Positions 1 through 9,657 of a stretch of 32,688 nucleotides of DNA are shown here, in pieces. Every line of letters starts with the position of its first letter. The stretch's first letter is position 1. The translations under genes were made by a program, and so were the position numbers. The stretch is from Stutzerimonas stutzeri TS44 (GTDB lineage Bacteria; Pseudomonadota; Gammaproteobacteria; Pseudomonadales; Pseudomonadaceae): positions 1-32,688 of the forward strand of contig AJXE01000032.1 of assembly GCA_000263395.1 (NCBI GenBank), written 5' to 3'. The notes under the pieces were generated by a model. It worked only from the letters and a program-made list of their open reading frames with translations, was not told the DNA's origin and ran no database searches.

Positions 1-39
1 CTATCGGATTTTTTTGCCATCTGAAGCAAGAGAGCAAAA

Positions 40-1482
40 TTACAAGAGGAACACGGTAGCCAAGCCAAGGAAGATGAAGAAACCGCCACTGTCGGTCATG
101 GCCGTGATCATCACACTCGCCCCCATCGCCGGATCGCGCCCGAGACGGGCGAGCGTCATGGGAATCAGCACTCCCATCAGTGCAGCCAGCAACAAGTTCA
201 AGGTCATCGCCGCCGTCATCACCACGCCCAGCGACCAACTCCCGTACAGCCAGTAGGCAACAAGACCGATCACCCCGCCCCAAACCAGACCATTAACCAA
301 GCCTACCCCAAGCTCCTTGCGCAACAAGCGCGCCGTGTTGCCGGTGCCGACCTGATCGAGTGCCATGGCACGCACGATCATGGTGATCGTCTGATTGCCC
401 GAGTTACCGCCGATTCCCGCAACAATCGGCATCAACGCCGCCAGCGCCACCAGTTTTTCGATGGAGCCATCGAACAGCCCGATCACACGCGAGGCAATGA
501 ATGCGGTAACCAGGTTCACGGCCAGCCAGGACCAACGGTTGCGTACCGATTTCCACACCGAGGCGAAAATGTCTTCCTCCTCGCGCAGACCGGCCATGCT
601 AAGCACTTCGCTTTCGCTTTCCTCGCGAATCAGGTCGACCATCTCGTCGATCGTCAGACGCCCGATCAGCTTCCCGCCCTTGTCGACCACCGGCGTGGAC
701 ACCAGGTCATAGCGCTCAAAGGCCTGCGCCGCCTCGTAAGCGTCTTCGTCGGGATGGAAGGTCACAGGATCGCTGGCCATGACCTCGGCCACCTGCTTGT
801 CCGGATCGTTGACCAGCAGCCGCTTGATCGGCAACACCCCCTTGAGCACGCCGTCGTAATCGACCACGAACAGCTTGTCGGTGTGGCCAGGCAGCTCCTT
901 GAGGCGACGCAGATAGCGCAGCACGACTTCCAGACTGACATCCTCGCGGATGGTGACCATCTCGAAATCCATCAACGCACCGACCTGATCCTCCTCGTAG
1001 GACAGGGCCGAGCGAACCCGCTCACGCTGTTGCGCATCGAGCGTTTCCATCAGCTCGTGAACGACGTCTCGCGGAAGCTCCGGCGCGAGGTCGGCCAGCT
1101 CGTCGGCATCCATTTCCTTGGCCGCCGCGAGCAACTCGTGATCGTCCATGTCGGCGATCAGCGTCTCGCGCACCGCATCGGAAACTTCGAGAAGAATGTC
1201 ACCGTCACGCTCGGCCTTTACCAGCTGCCAAACGGTAAGACGGTCATCGAGGGGGAGCGCTTCGAGAATATGCGCAACGTCCGCCGGGTGCAGCGCATCA
1301 AGCCTGCGCTGCAACTCCGCCAGGTTCTGCCGATGCACCAGGCTTTCCACCAGCTCCTGATGCTCGCCCTCCTGACGATGAGTCAGGTCCTCGACCAGGC
1401 GATGCCGATGCAATAGTTCGATCACCTGCGCCAGGCGATCCTGCAGCGATTCTTGCGTTTTTTTTGCTTCTACTTCTGTCAT
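40..1482 (-). CDS. mgtE: Magnesium transporter MgtE
   Basis: Inner-membrane Mg2+ channel of the MgtE family, 480 aa, the usual length. The order of parts is typical: a helical cytoplasmic N domain (about residues 30-130), two CBS domains (about 135-260, including the stretch KLIGRLTIDEMVDLI), a connecting helix, then five hydrophobic segments in the last 170 residues. The membrane part carries the family signature GIGGNSGNQ near the ion pore. In known MgtE proteins the N and CBS domains bind Mg2+ and close the pore when internal Mg2+ is high. I chose the ATG at 1482 over an in-frame GTG at 1494 because a GGAG lies about 7 nt upstream of it and family members begin with similar residues. The gene stands alone on this strand; no Mg2+ riboswitch is evident upstream. 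Confidence 0.95.
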   Translation of the reverse strand: MTEVEAKKTQESLQDRLAQVIELLHRHRLVEDLTHRQEGEHQELVESLVHRQNLAELQRRLDALHPADVAHILEALPLDDRLTVWQLVKAERDGDILLEVSDAVRETLIADMDDHELLAAAKEMDADELADLAPELPRDVVHELMETLDAQQRERVRSALSYEEDQVGALMDFEMVTIREDVSLEVVLRYLRRLKELPGHTDKLFVVDYDGVLKGVLPIKRLLVNDPDKQVAEVMASDPVTFHPDEDAYEAAQAFERYDLVSTPVVDKGGKLIGRLTIDEMVDLIREESESEVLSMAGLREEEDIFASVWKSVRNRWSWLAVNLVTAFIASRVIGLFDGSIEKLVALAALMPIVAGIGGNSGNQTITMIVRAMALDQVGTGNTARLLRKELGVGLVNGLVWGGVIGLVAYWLYGSWSLGVVMTAAMTLNLLLAALMGVLIPMTLARLGRDPAMGASVMITAMTDSGGFFIFLGLATVFLL

Positions 1483-1818
1483 GGCGCACTCCACCCCCAG
1501 CGCGAGGGCACGCCGAGAGGATCAATCAATCATGTGATTGGCAAGCGGGATTCTTGAGCGACTACTGGGTAAGTCCATGGGATGGTTCGATTCCACAAGC
1601 CCGAAGGCGAACGCCGCAATGATACCACTGCTCTATCGGCAAGGCTGTTCAAATGACTGCAGATACAACCGCTTGCAGCTATTCACAGCCCTCCGTTCAC
1701 AGCACCCGGACACGAGAAAGGCTCATCTGTCGACGCCTTCACGCCACAGCGAGGCACAACTGCACAAAGAGGACTTTTGCGCCTAGGCTTGTGCATTCTT
1801 TCGTCATGGAGGACGAAC
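1483..1818. other. Intergenic region between mgtE and the DUF4124 gene
   Basis: Divergent 336-bp spacer with no convincing gene. An open frame in it (1538-1786, plus) lacks a good ribosome site and resembles no family I know. The one clear structure is an inverted repeat at 1527-1540, CAATCA-TG-TGATTG, 45 bp upstream of the mgtE start. It could be an operator for mgtE, but no regulator can be named from it. I see no strong sigma70 promoter on either strand. Confidence 0.5.
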
Positions 1819-2316
1819 ATGCACCACTCCCTACCCTCGGCCCTGTTCGCCATGTCCCTGCTGTTCAGCCAGGCGCCGGCCGCAGCGACCGTATTCCGCT
1901 GCACCGACGCCGCCGGGCGAATCACCTACACCCAGCAAGGCTGCCCAGGCGGCACCGATACGCAGAAGCAACAGGCCCACAACCCGACACCGGGAAGCGG
2001 CAAGGCAACCAGGATGGCCACGACCACCCCCCGCACACCGCACAAGAGCACCCCGACGCGCACGGACGCGCTCACCGTTGTTGCGCAACAGCACGACGGC
2101 TGCGGCAACCGCGTCACCGGCAGCGAGCGCCGCAACGCCATCATCAGACAGCGCATCCTCAGCGGGATGACCCGCTCCGACGTGGAAAGCGCCCTCGGAC
2201 GCCCGACCAGCGTCGTCAGCACCAATGGCCGCACACGCTATCGCTACGAAAGCATCGAAGGCAGAACGCGCACCGTAACCTTCGATGAAAACGACTGCGT
2301 TACCGGCAAGCTATGA
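1819..2316 (+). CDS. Secreted DUF4124-domain protein
   Basis: 165-aa exported protein of unknown function. It has an N-terminal signal peptide (residues 1-23, hydrophobic LFAMSLLF core, cleavage near APAAA), then a DUF4124-like motif (VFRCTDAAGRITYTQQGC, residues 25-42), a Thr/Pro/Lys-rich low-complexity linker (50-85), and a C-terminal part (about 100-165) with GMTRSDVESALGRPT, which resembles the BamE/SmpA-type repeat found in small envelope proteins. Four cysteines (28, 42, 95, 160) could form disulfides in the periplasm. The ATG at 1819 is preceded by GGAGGA at 1808-1813, which decides this start over an in-frame ATG at 1777. A strong terminator follows at once. No partner can be inferred from neighbours. 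Confidence 0.75.
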   Translation: MHHSLPSALFAMSLLFSQAPAAATVFRCTDAAGRITYTQQGCPGGTDTQKQQAHNPTPGSGKATRMATTTPRTPHKSTPTRTDALTVVAQQHDGCGNRVTGSERRNAIIRQRILSGMTRSDVESALGRPTSVVSTNGRTRYRYESIEGRTRTVTFDENDCVTGKL

Positions 2317-2331
2317 TTCACGCAGAAAACG

Positions 2332-2364
2332 AAAAAGGGCCTGCATCGCTGCAGGCCCTTTTTT
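2332..2364. terminator. Bidirectional rho-independent terminator
   Basis: Perfect 14-bp stem (AAAAAGGGCCTGCA paired with TGCAGGCCCTTTTT, loop TCGC) with a T run on both strands. On the plus strand it ends the DUF4124 gene, whose stop is 15 nt upstream. On the minus strand it ends the tRNA-Arg transcript; the CCA end of the last tRNA is only 4 bases from the stem. Confidence 0.93.
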
Positions 2365-2367
2365 GTA

Positions 2368-2444
2368 TGGCGCACTCAGGAGGATTCGAACCTCCGACCG
2401 CTCGGTTCGTAGCCGAGTACTCTATCCAGCTGAGCTATGAGTGC
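2368..2444 (-). tRNA. tRNA-Arg (anticodon ACG), copy 1
   Basis: 77-nt cloverleaf with encoded CCA. Acceptor stem GCACTCA/TGAGTGC, D arm AGCTCAGCTGGATAGAGT, anticodon stem CTCGG/CCGAG with loop CTACGAA giving ACG (inosine-modified, reads CGN), and T arm GGAGGTTCGAATCCTCC. It is identical over its full length to the copy at 2515-2591. No promoter is visible in the 70 bp between them, so this copy is probably the distal part of one transcript processed by RNases. Confidence 0.97.
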
Positions 2445-2514
2445 GTAAGCGCTTGATAAGCCAGATCGCTTCTGGCTGCATGCACTTCGAAAAAAATCGA
2501 AGCACCTTACATAA

Positions 2515-2591
2515 TGGCGCACTCAGGAGGATTCGAACCTCCGACCGCTCGGTTCGTAGCCGAGTACTCTATCCAGCTGAGCTATGAGTGC
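2515..2591 (-). tRNA. tRNA-Arg (anticodon ACG), copy 2
   Basis: Identical to copy 1 (77 nt, encoded CCA, anticodon ACG) and 147 bp away in the same direction. It is the promoter-proximal copy: a near-consensus sigma70 promoter lies directly upstream at 2605-2632. The 70-bp spacer to copy 1 holds two small hairpins (AGCCAGA/TCTGGCT and a CTTCGA/TCGAAG pair) that may serve as processing spacers. Confidence 0.97.
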
Positions 2592-2604
2592 GCTGAGCGT
2601 GCGC

Positions 2605-2632
2605 ATTATAGGGACTCAAGAATGATGGTCAA
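2605..2632 (-). promoter_or_regulatory. Sigma70 promoter of the tRNA-Arg pair
   Basis: Read on the minus strand: -35 TTGACC at 2627-2632, a 16-bp spacer, and a perfect -10 TATAAT at 2605-2610, followed by a GC-rich discriminator (GCGCACGC). The expected start is near 2598, a few bases before the mature tRNA 5' end at 2591. A GC-rich discriminator is the known hallmark of stringently controlled stable-RNA promoters. Confidence 0.8.
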
Positions 2633-2699
2633 GCACTTTACCGTGACGCTTTCAGTTGAAAGCAGGTATCCACAAAACTAGAAACCCTAGAACGCAAAA

Positions 2700-2790
2700 T
2701 GGCGGAGAAGGGGGGATTCGAACCCCCGACACCCTTTTGAGGTGTACTCCCTTAGCAGGGGAGCGCCTTCGGCCACTCGGCCACCTCTCC
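2700..2790 (-). tRNA. tRNA-Ser (anticodon GCT)
   Basis: 91-nt class II tRNA with encoded CCA. Acceptor stem GGAGAGG/CTTCTCC region, anticodon stem CTCCC/GGGAG with loop CTGCTAA giving GCT (reads AGC and AGU), a long variable arm (ACACCTCAAAAGGGTGT) typical of serine tRNAs, and T arm GGGGGTTCGAATCCCCC. It lies between csrA and the tRNA-Arg pair and has its own promoter. Confidence 0.97.
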
Positions 2791-2804
2791 GCAACACGGG
2801 GCGC

Positions 2805-2832
2805 ATAATAACCATCTTTACCCCGTTTGCAA
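2805..2832 (-). promoter_or_regulatory. Sigma70 promoter of tRNA-Ser
   Basis: Minus strand: -35 TTGCAA at 2827-2832, 16-bp spacer, -10 TATTAT at 2805-2810, then a GC-rich discriminator GCGCCCCG. The start is predicted near 2798, just before the tRNA 5' end at 2790. The layout matches the tRNA-Arg promoter. It sits between csrA and the tRNA, so the tRNA need not depend on csrA transcription. Confidence 0.72.
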
Positions 2833-2852
2833 AGCCAGAAATTACATAAAAA

Positions 2853-3038
2853 TTAGTGGCTTGGTTCCTGGTCCTTCTCTTTCTGGATGCGCTGATAAAT
2901 CTCTTCGCGATGCACCGCAACCTCCTTGGGTGCATTCACACCGATGCGTACCTGGTTCCCCTTCACACCCAAAACAGTGACAGTCACATCGTCACCCACC
3001 ATCAGGGTCTCTCCGACCCGGCGAGTCAGAATCAGCAT
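2853..3038 (-). CDS. csrA: Carbon storage regulator CsrA/RsmA
   Basis: 61-aa translational regulator, called RsmA in pseudomonads. It begins [20 protein letters not shown] and continues through [22 protein letters not shown], which covers the whole CsrA fold; the conserved Leu4, Arg6, Val40-to-Arg44 region that contacts RNA is present. CsrA dimers bind GGA motifs in mRNA leaders and usually block ribosome access; RsmY/RsmZ-type small RNAs titrate them. A very strong AAGGAG ribosome site lies 5 nt from the ATG and itself contains a GGA, so autoregulation is possible but not shown. The lysC-csrA-tRNA-Ser order is, as I recall, conserved in Pseudomonas. Only the C-terminal tail (KDQEPSH) is variable in the family. 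Confidence 0.98.
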   Translation of the reverse strand: MLILTRRVGETLMVGDDVTVTVLGVKGNQVRIGVNAPKEVAVHREEIYQRIQKEKDQEPSH

Positions 3039-3185
3039 TCCTTTCTCCTTAAAACGGATTCAGTCAGTAAGCAGTCTGCAAAATAAAAGGCGGATACTGC
3101 GCCGCGGCACATTTAGCGTACAACCTTCACCAGCTATTGACCTTCCGGCGAGGCGCTAAAGTTCCTCTGATCACAGCCAAACATG

Positions 3186-3216
3186 ACAGAAGGCGCGAAC
3201 TAGACGCGCCTTCTGT
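3186..3216 (-). terminator. Probable lysC terminator hairpin
   Basis: Perfect 12-bp inverted repeat (ACAGAAGGCGCG / CGCGCCTTCTGT, 7-nt loop), starting 3 nt after the lysC stop codon. The stem is strong, but the downstream side on the minus strand (CATGTTTGG) has no uninterrupted T run, so it may be a weak terminator or mainly an mRNA 3'-end stabiliser. Confidence 0.6.
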
Positions 3217-3219
3217 GCT

Positions 3220-3717
3220 TCACTCGGCTGTTTTGGCAGCCGGGGCATCCAATTCGAATGCAGTATGCAGCGCACGGACGGCAAGCTCGAGATACTTTTC
3301 CTCGATGACTACCGAAACCTTGATTTCTGAAGTCGAGATCATCTGGATATTGATGCTCTCCTTCGCCAGCGCCTCGAACATACGACTCGCAACGCCGGCG
3401 TGCGAGCGCATGCCCACCCCGACGATCGAAACCTTGGCGATATCGGTGTCGCCGATCACCTCGCGTGCGCCCATCTCGGTCGCGATGGTCTGCAGAATCT
3501 GCAGAGCGCTGTTGTAGTCGTTGCGATGCACCGTGAAGGTGAAGTCCGTGGTGTTATCGTGCGCCACGTTCTGCACGATCATGTCGACCTCGACATTGGC
3601 CGCACTGATCGGTCCGAGAATCTTGAAGGCCACGCCGGGCGTGTCCGGTACCCCACGGATGGTCAGCTTGGCTTCGTCGCGATTGAAGGCGATGCCTGAG
3701 ATGATCGGCTGTTCCAT
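3220..3717 (-). CDS. Possible internal translation product of lysC (aspartokinase beta subunit)
   Basis: An in-frame ATG at 3717, inside lysC, would give a 165-aa protein made of just the two ACT domains, starting MEQPIISGIAFNRDEAKLT. It is preceded by a strong purine-rich ribosome site (AAGAGGAA, ending 3 nt before the ATG), better than the one used by lysC itself. Aspartokinases of Corynebacterium glutamicum and Bacillus subtilis are known to be alpha2beta2, with the beta subunit made from an in-frame internal start; the Corynebacterium beta start is, as I recall, in the same stretch. That this start is used here is inference. Confidence 0.55.
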   Translation of the reverse strand: MEQPIISGIAFNRDEAKLTIRGVPDTPGVAFKILGPISAANVEVDMIVQNVAHDNTTDFTFTVHRNDYNSALQILQTIATEMGAREVIGDTDIAKVSIVGVGMRSHAGVASRMFEALAKESINIQMISTSEIKVSVVIEEKYLELAVRALHTAFELDAPAAKTAE

Positions 3718-4458
3718 GGATTCCTCTTCATCAAGGGTAATGAGGGTCCCGGGACCCTCCTGAAAGCTATGCAGCACGCGCAGCGGCACGCTGTACTTGC
3801 CGGCGAACTCCACGGCGCGGATCTGCAGCACCTTCGAGCCCAGACTGGCCATTTCGAGCATTTCCTCGAAGGTGATCTTGTCCAGGCGTCGGGCCTTGGC
3901 GACGACCCGTGGATCGGTGGTATAGACGCCATCGACGTCCGTGTAGATCTGGCACTCATCGGCCTTGAGCGCAGCGGCCAGCGCCACGCCCGTGGTATCC
4001 GAGCCGCCACGGCCCAGCGTGGTGATATTGCCTTTCCCATCCACGCCCTGGAAGCCAGCTACCACCACCACGCGCCCGGCCTTCAACTCGCGCTGGATAC
4101 GCTGCGCATCGATCTGCAGGATGCGCGCCTTGGTGTGCGCGCTGTCGGTCAGAATGCGCACCTGATTGCCGGTGAAGGAGACGGCCGGTACACCGCGCTT
4201 GATCAGGGCCATAGCCAGCAGGGCGATGGTCACCTGCTCGCCGGTGGAAACCATCACATCCAGCTCGCGCGCCACAGGCTGATCGCTGATCTGTTTGGCC
4301 AGATCGATGAGGCGGTTGGTTTCACCGCTCATGGCCGAGACCACGACGACGATATCGTCGCCGCCTTCGCGGAACTTCTTGATCTTCTCGGCCACCTGCT
4401 CGATGCGCTCGGTGGAGCCGACCGAGGTGCCGCCGAATTTCTGTACGATCAAAGCCAT
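3220..4458 (-). CDS. lysC: Aspartokinase (aspartate kinase, lysine-sensitive type)
   Basis: 412-aa cytoplasmic enzyme that phosphorylates L-aspartate with ATP, the first step toward lysine, threonine, methionine and diaminopimelate. The kinase domain (about 1-245) begins ALIVQKFGGTSVGS with the KFGGTS nucleotide motif and includes GRGGSDTTGVALAAAL. Two ACT regulatory domains fill about 260-412 (RGVPDTPGVAFKILGPIS and SIVGVGMRSHAGVASRMFEAL), which in relatives bind lysine and threonine for feedback inhibition. The ATG at 4458 gives the usual family length; a 53-residue in-frame upstream extension overlaps alaS and is not family-like. The ribosome site is weak (GGCGG). alaS ends 61 nt upstream, so the two may be cotranscribed. 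A good internal start is described separately. Confidence 0.97.
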   Translation of the reverse strand: MALIVQKFGGTSVGSTERIEQVAEKIKKFREGGDDIVVVVSAMSGETNRLIDLAKQISDQPVARELDVMVSTGEQVTIALLAMALIKRGVPAVSFTGNQVRILTDSAHTKARILQIDAQRIQRELKAGRVVVVAGFQGVDGKGNITTLGRGGSDTTGVALAAALKADECQIYTDVDGVYTTDPRVVAKARRLDKITFEEMLEMASLGSKVLQIRAVEFAGKYSVPLRVLHSFQEGPGTLITLDEEESMEQPIISGIAFNRDEAKLTIRGVPDTPGVAFKILGPISAANVEVDMIVQNVAHDNTTDFTFTVHRNDYNSALQILQTIATEMGAREVIGDTDIAKVSIVGVGMRSHAGVASRMFEALAKESINIQMISTSEIKVSVVIEEKYLELAVRALHTAFELDAPAAKTAE

Positions 4459-4519
4459 TTCATTACCGCCTAAGCCCATCGCGGGCAGTCGTTGAATCGT
4501 CCAACCGGCACGGCGCGCC

Positions 4520-7144
<2,625 letters not shown>

Positions 7145-7249
7145 AGATTTCTTCCAGAAGACTGCGGCCGATCGGCTGAAAACTGCACGGTGCGACGACA
7201 CCGCCGGCCGTTATGCAACCATCCAAACGGATATTCGGCAAAGGGCCGC

Positions 7250-7255
7250 ATTATA
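7250..7255 (-). promoter_or_regulatory. Candidate -10 element for alaS
   Basis: Perfect TATAAT on the minus strand, followed by a GC-rich stretch (GCGGCCC), about 105 bp upstream of the alaS ATG. At 16-18 bp spacing the -35 position holds only poor matches (TATACC or similar), so an activator or a long leader could be involved. The roughly 95-nt untranslated leader might carry regulation; I see no specific structure. Confidence 0.45.
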
Positions 7256-7346
7256 TCGGCACCGCGCACCGGGTATAGGGGCTAAATGCGATTGAATCAA
7301 CCCATTCGACCGCCAGGCGCAACGCGCTTTTGCGTCGCACCAACCC

Positions 7347-8567
7347 TCAACGCAACAGCGGCGTGCCAAGCACCTTGGAGGCACCGCCGAGCAGCGTCGC
7401 GGTGATGTCGATGAAGTCGTCGGTGCTGGCCTTGTCCAGGCGCATCAGCCCGCGACTGACATCGTCCAGCGAATGCCGGCCCTTGCTGCGCTGGCGAATT
7501 TCCCGATCCAGCTCCTGCAGCAGCAATACCGCCCGCGCGGTGACCGGTCCGGTCGCCCGCTCGGTACGCAGGCTGGTGACGTCCCGACTCCACTGCGCGA
7601 GGTGCTCGCGCACCGCCTGGTAGCGTCCCTCGCTCATGCCGCCGGCACGCCGCATCAGCTCGATGGCGTAGTACTCGGCCAGGCCTTCGCTGATCCAGTC
7701 GCTGCGGTCGGTGTCGCTGATGCGGCTGAAGACATGTACCAGCTCGTGAACCAGCGAGCTGGTGCCATTCTCGCTGACCAGGGGGCGATCGGCGTGCAGA
7801 TAAAGCGAATTCGGCGCCGAGAGCCCGCCTCGCCACATCGGATCGCCGGCGCCGACGATCAGCAGCTTGTCCGGGTCGCGCGGAAATACGTTCTGCAGCT
7901 CCGGCCAGACAAAGGTCAGCAGCGTAAGGATGTCCATGCGCCGCACGCCCTCGCCCACTGGCGCGGCAACCGTGACATCGGTCTCGCCTAGCCGCGCGCG
8001 ACGGCTGCCCAGCTTGCCGGCGAGCATCCAGCCGGTGGGGCGATCGAAGATTCGCTCGGGGTTGTCGATGCGGAAGCGGTTCTTGCCGATGCGCGGCCAG
8101 CCGGTTTCGACGCTCCTCCAGCCTTCGGGCAGCTCGAAGCTAAGGCGCGAAACCAGTTTCGTACCCTCCAACTCATCGAGCCGTGCCGCCGGCACCAGAT
8201 CATCACCGCGAAACAGCGCCCAGTCCGCCGTCATTCGCGCATCGAAACGGCCGTTGTCGCGAGGATGGCTGATGCGTACGCGATAGCTCAGCCGGGCCTT
8301 GCCCTTCGCCGGCCGCCAGATACCGCGCTCGGGCGACTGCTGCAGCCATTCGCCGTCCGCCTGGAAGTCGCTGTAGTGCCCCTCGTCACCGAGATTCAGA
8401 TCGAGGCTGCGTATTACCTCGCCCTTCTCCAGCGTCAGTTGCACTTCGGCCTGATCCTGCTCTGGGAAAAAGCGCACGAGGTAATCGAGATCGACCCGCT
8501 GCGCGGCCAGTGCCGGGGTCGCGCCGAGCAGCAGAACGGCAAGCAGGGGGAGCAGATGAACGGGCAT
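7347..8567 (-). CDS. Secreted HExxH metallopeptidase-like protein
   Basis: 406-aa exported protein. It has a signal peptide (residues 1-22, LLPLLAVLLLGATPALAA), then a beta-rich N-terminal half (about 25-200), and a C-terminal zinc-peptidase-like domain. The zinc motif is HELVH at 274-278, with a downstream Glu in WISEGLAEYY (Glu294, 16 residues after the second His), the arrangement of gluzincins such as the M1 and M61 families. Both zinc ligands and the catalytic Glu275 are present, so it is likely active, probably in the periplasm; the substrate is unknown. The start at 8567 places the signal peptide at the N terminus; an ATG 13 codons earlier is possible. Ribosome-site support is weak for both. 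YcgN lies 54 bp upstream in the same direction. Confidence 0.75.
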   Translation of the reverse strand: MPVHLLPLLAVLLLGATPALAAQRVDLDYLVRFFPEQDQAEVQLTLEKGEVIRSLDLNLGDEGHYSDFQADGEWLQQSPERGIWRPAKGKARLSYRVRISHPRDNGRFDARMTADWALFRGDDLVPAARLDELEGTKLVSRLSFELPEGWRSVETGWPRIGKNRFRIDNPERIFDRPTGWMLAGKLGSRRARLGETDVTVAAPVGEGVRRMDILTLLTFVWPELQNVFPRDPDKLLIVGAGDPMWRGGLSAPNSLYLHADRPLVSENGTSSLVHELVHVFSRISDTDRSDWISEGLAEYYAIELMRRAGGMSEGRYQAVREHLAQWSRDVTSLRTERATGPVTARAVLLLQELDREIRQRSKGRHSLDDVSRGLMRLDKASTDDFIDITATLLGGASKVLGTPLLR

Positions 8568-8621
8568 CGGGCTATGACTCCGGGACCAGGGGTGGCGGGG
8601 AAACATCAGACAGCGCCGGAC

Positions 8622-9071
8622 TCATCCGGCACGAAAGATCAGGTGATCTTCCCAATCCTCTTCGGCAACGCTGCCTTCGGCAAGCATCCGGCCGGCCTGC
8701 GAGATACGTTCGACGTGCACCGCGTTGCGGTCGCCACAGACGAGATGATGCCAGGGTGGCAGGTCCTTGCCTTCGGCGACCAGGCGGTAGGCGCAGGTCG
8801 GCGGCAGCCATTTGAATTGTGCGGCATCCCGGGCGTTGAGCTGGATGCAATCCGGCACGCTGGCCCGGCGGTTGGGGTAATCGCTACAGCGGCAGCTGTC
8901 CAGATCCAGCAGCTTGCAGGCGATGCGCGTGTAGTAGACGCTGCCGTCCTCTTCGTCCTCGAGCTTCTGCAGGCAGCACAGGCCGCAGCCGTCGCACAGC
9001 GACTCCCACTCCTCGGTATCGAGTTCAGCGAGAGTTTTGCGCATCCAGAAGGGTTCGACTTTGGCGGCCAT
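8622..9071 (-). CDS. ycgN: YcgN-family cysteine-cluster protein (UPF0260)
   Basis: 149-aa cytoplasmic protein of the YcgN/UPF0260 family, close to the usual length (about 150). It has a dense set of cysteines: CDGCGLCC at 26-33, then Cys52, Cys60, Cys62, Cys75, Cys93 and Cys112, the pattern of the YkgJ-like zinc- or iron-chelating cluster. The family's biochemical role is not established. In Escherichia coli ycgN is near ycgL; here the two are also close (YcgL 0.6 kb upstream on the same strand), which supports both calls. The ATG at 9071 gives [14 protein letters not shown] and the normal length; a longer frame adds 19 residues without family character. Confidence 0.88.
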   Translation of the reverse strand: MAAKVEPFWMRKTLAELDTEEWESLCDGCGLCCLQKLEDEEDGSVYYTRIACKLLDLDSCRCSDYPNRRASVPDCIQLNARDAAQFKWLPPTCAYRLVAEGKDLPPWHHLVCGDRNAVHVERISQAGRMLAEGSVAEEDWEDHLIFRAG

Positions 9072-9188
9072 TACGACTGAGGCTCCGGACAAAGTGGCAA
9101 GTCTAGCCATTGCCCGGAGGCCGGCCAAGCGCGGCCGGATGACGTGCGATCCGGGCCGCCGCGTGGCAGCCCGAATGCATCCGGGTCA

Positions 9189-9569
9189 TTACTGATTGAG
9201 CATCTGGCGATGGCTGCGCATCTGCTCGAGCATCTGCTCCATGTACTTGATGCGCATGTCGAGCATTTCCTGGCTCGGCGCACCCATCATGCCGCCGCCC
9301 ATCATGCCTTTGCCGCCCTTCATGCCCATGCCGGGGCAGCCACCCATCATGCCCATGCCGGACTGCATGCTCTGCCAGTGTTCGGCCTGCAGCTTCTGGC
9401 GCTCCTCCGGGGTTTTCGCCGTCTGCCAGGCCTGCCGGTAGTCCTGCATCTGCTGCCAGTGCTGCTGCCAGGCCGCGGAGTTGTCGGCCGCGGCCGGTGC
9501 GTCTTGCGCCTGCGCGGTCAGCGCCAGGCCGGCGAACAATGAACCAAGCAACCACGATTGAATGTTCAT
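9189..9569 (-). CDS. Met/Gly/Gln-rich secreted protein of unknown function
   Basis: 126-aa protein with a clear signal peptide (MNIQSWLLGSLFAGLALTAQAQ) and an excellent ribosome site (GGAGGTGG, 6 nt from the ATG), so it is surely a gene. The mature part has a Gln/Trp-rich amphipathic helix (about 31-68, repeated WQQ/WQS units), a Gly/Met tract (69-97: SGMGMMGGCPGMGMKGGKG and on), then a second Met-rich helix (100-126). I count 18 methionines in 126 residues and a single cysteine (Cys78). Clustered Met in periplasmic proteins often binds Cu(I) or Ag(I), so a role in copper binding is a reasonable guess, unproven. It lies between ycgL and ycgN. The helical, Gln-rich layout also recalls Spy/CpxP-like periplasmic proteins, but I see no LTxxQ motif. 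Confidence 0.72.
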   Translation of the reverse strand: MNIQSWLLGSLFAGLALTAQAQDAPAAADNSAAWQQHWQQMQDYRQAWQTAKTPEERQKLQAEHWQSMQSGMGMMGGCPGMGMKGGKGMMGGGMMGAPSQEMLDMRIKYMEQMLEQMRSHRQMLNQ

Positions 9570-9657
9570 GAACCACCTCCTTTGTTCAGGGACTTTCAGC
9601 ATAGGCCTGGAAACCGCACGCAACCCGATCCAGATCAAGTCCGCCTGCGATACGTTG

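Noticed and set aside
1584..1594. GGTTCGATTCC, like a tRNA T-arm, possible tRNA remnant or att site
   Set aside because: No acceptor, D or anticodon arm can be drawn around it and only 3 flanking pairs form; a chance match.
1483..1600. Mg2+ riboswitch or M-box upstream of mgtE
   Set aside because: No extended paired leader or terminator/antiterminator is visible; only a 6+6 inverted repeat at 1527-1540.
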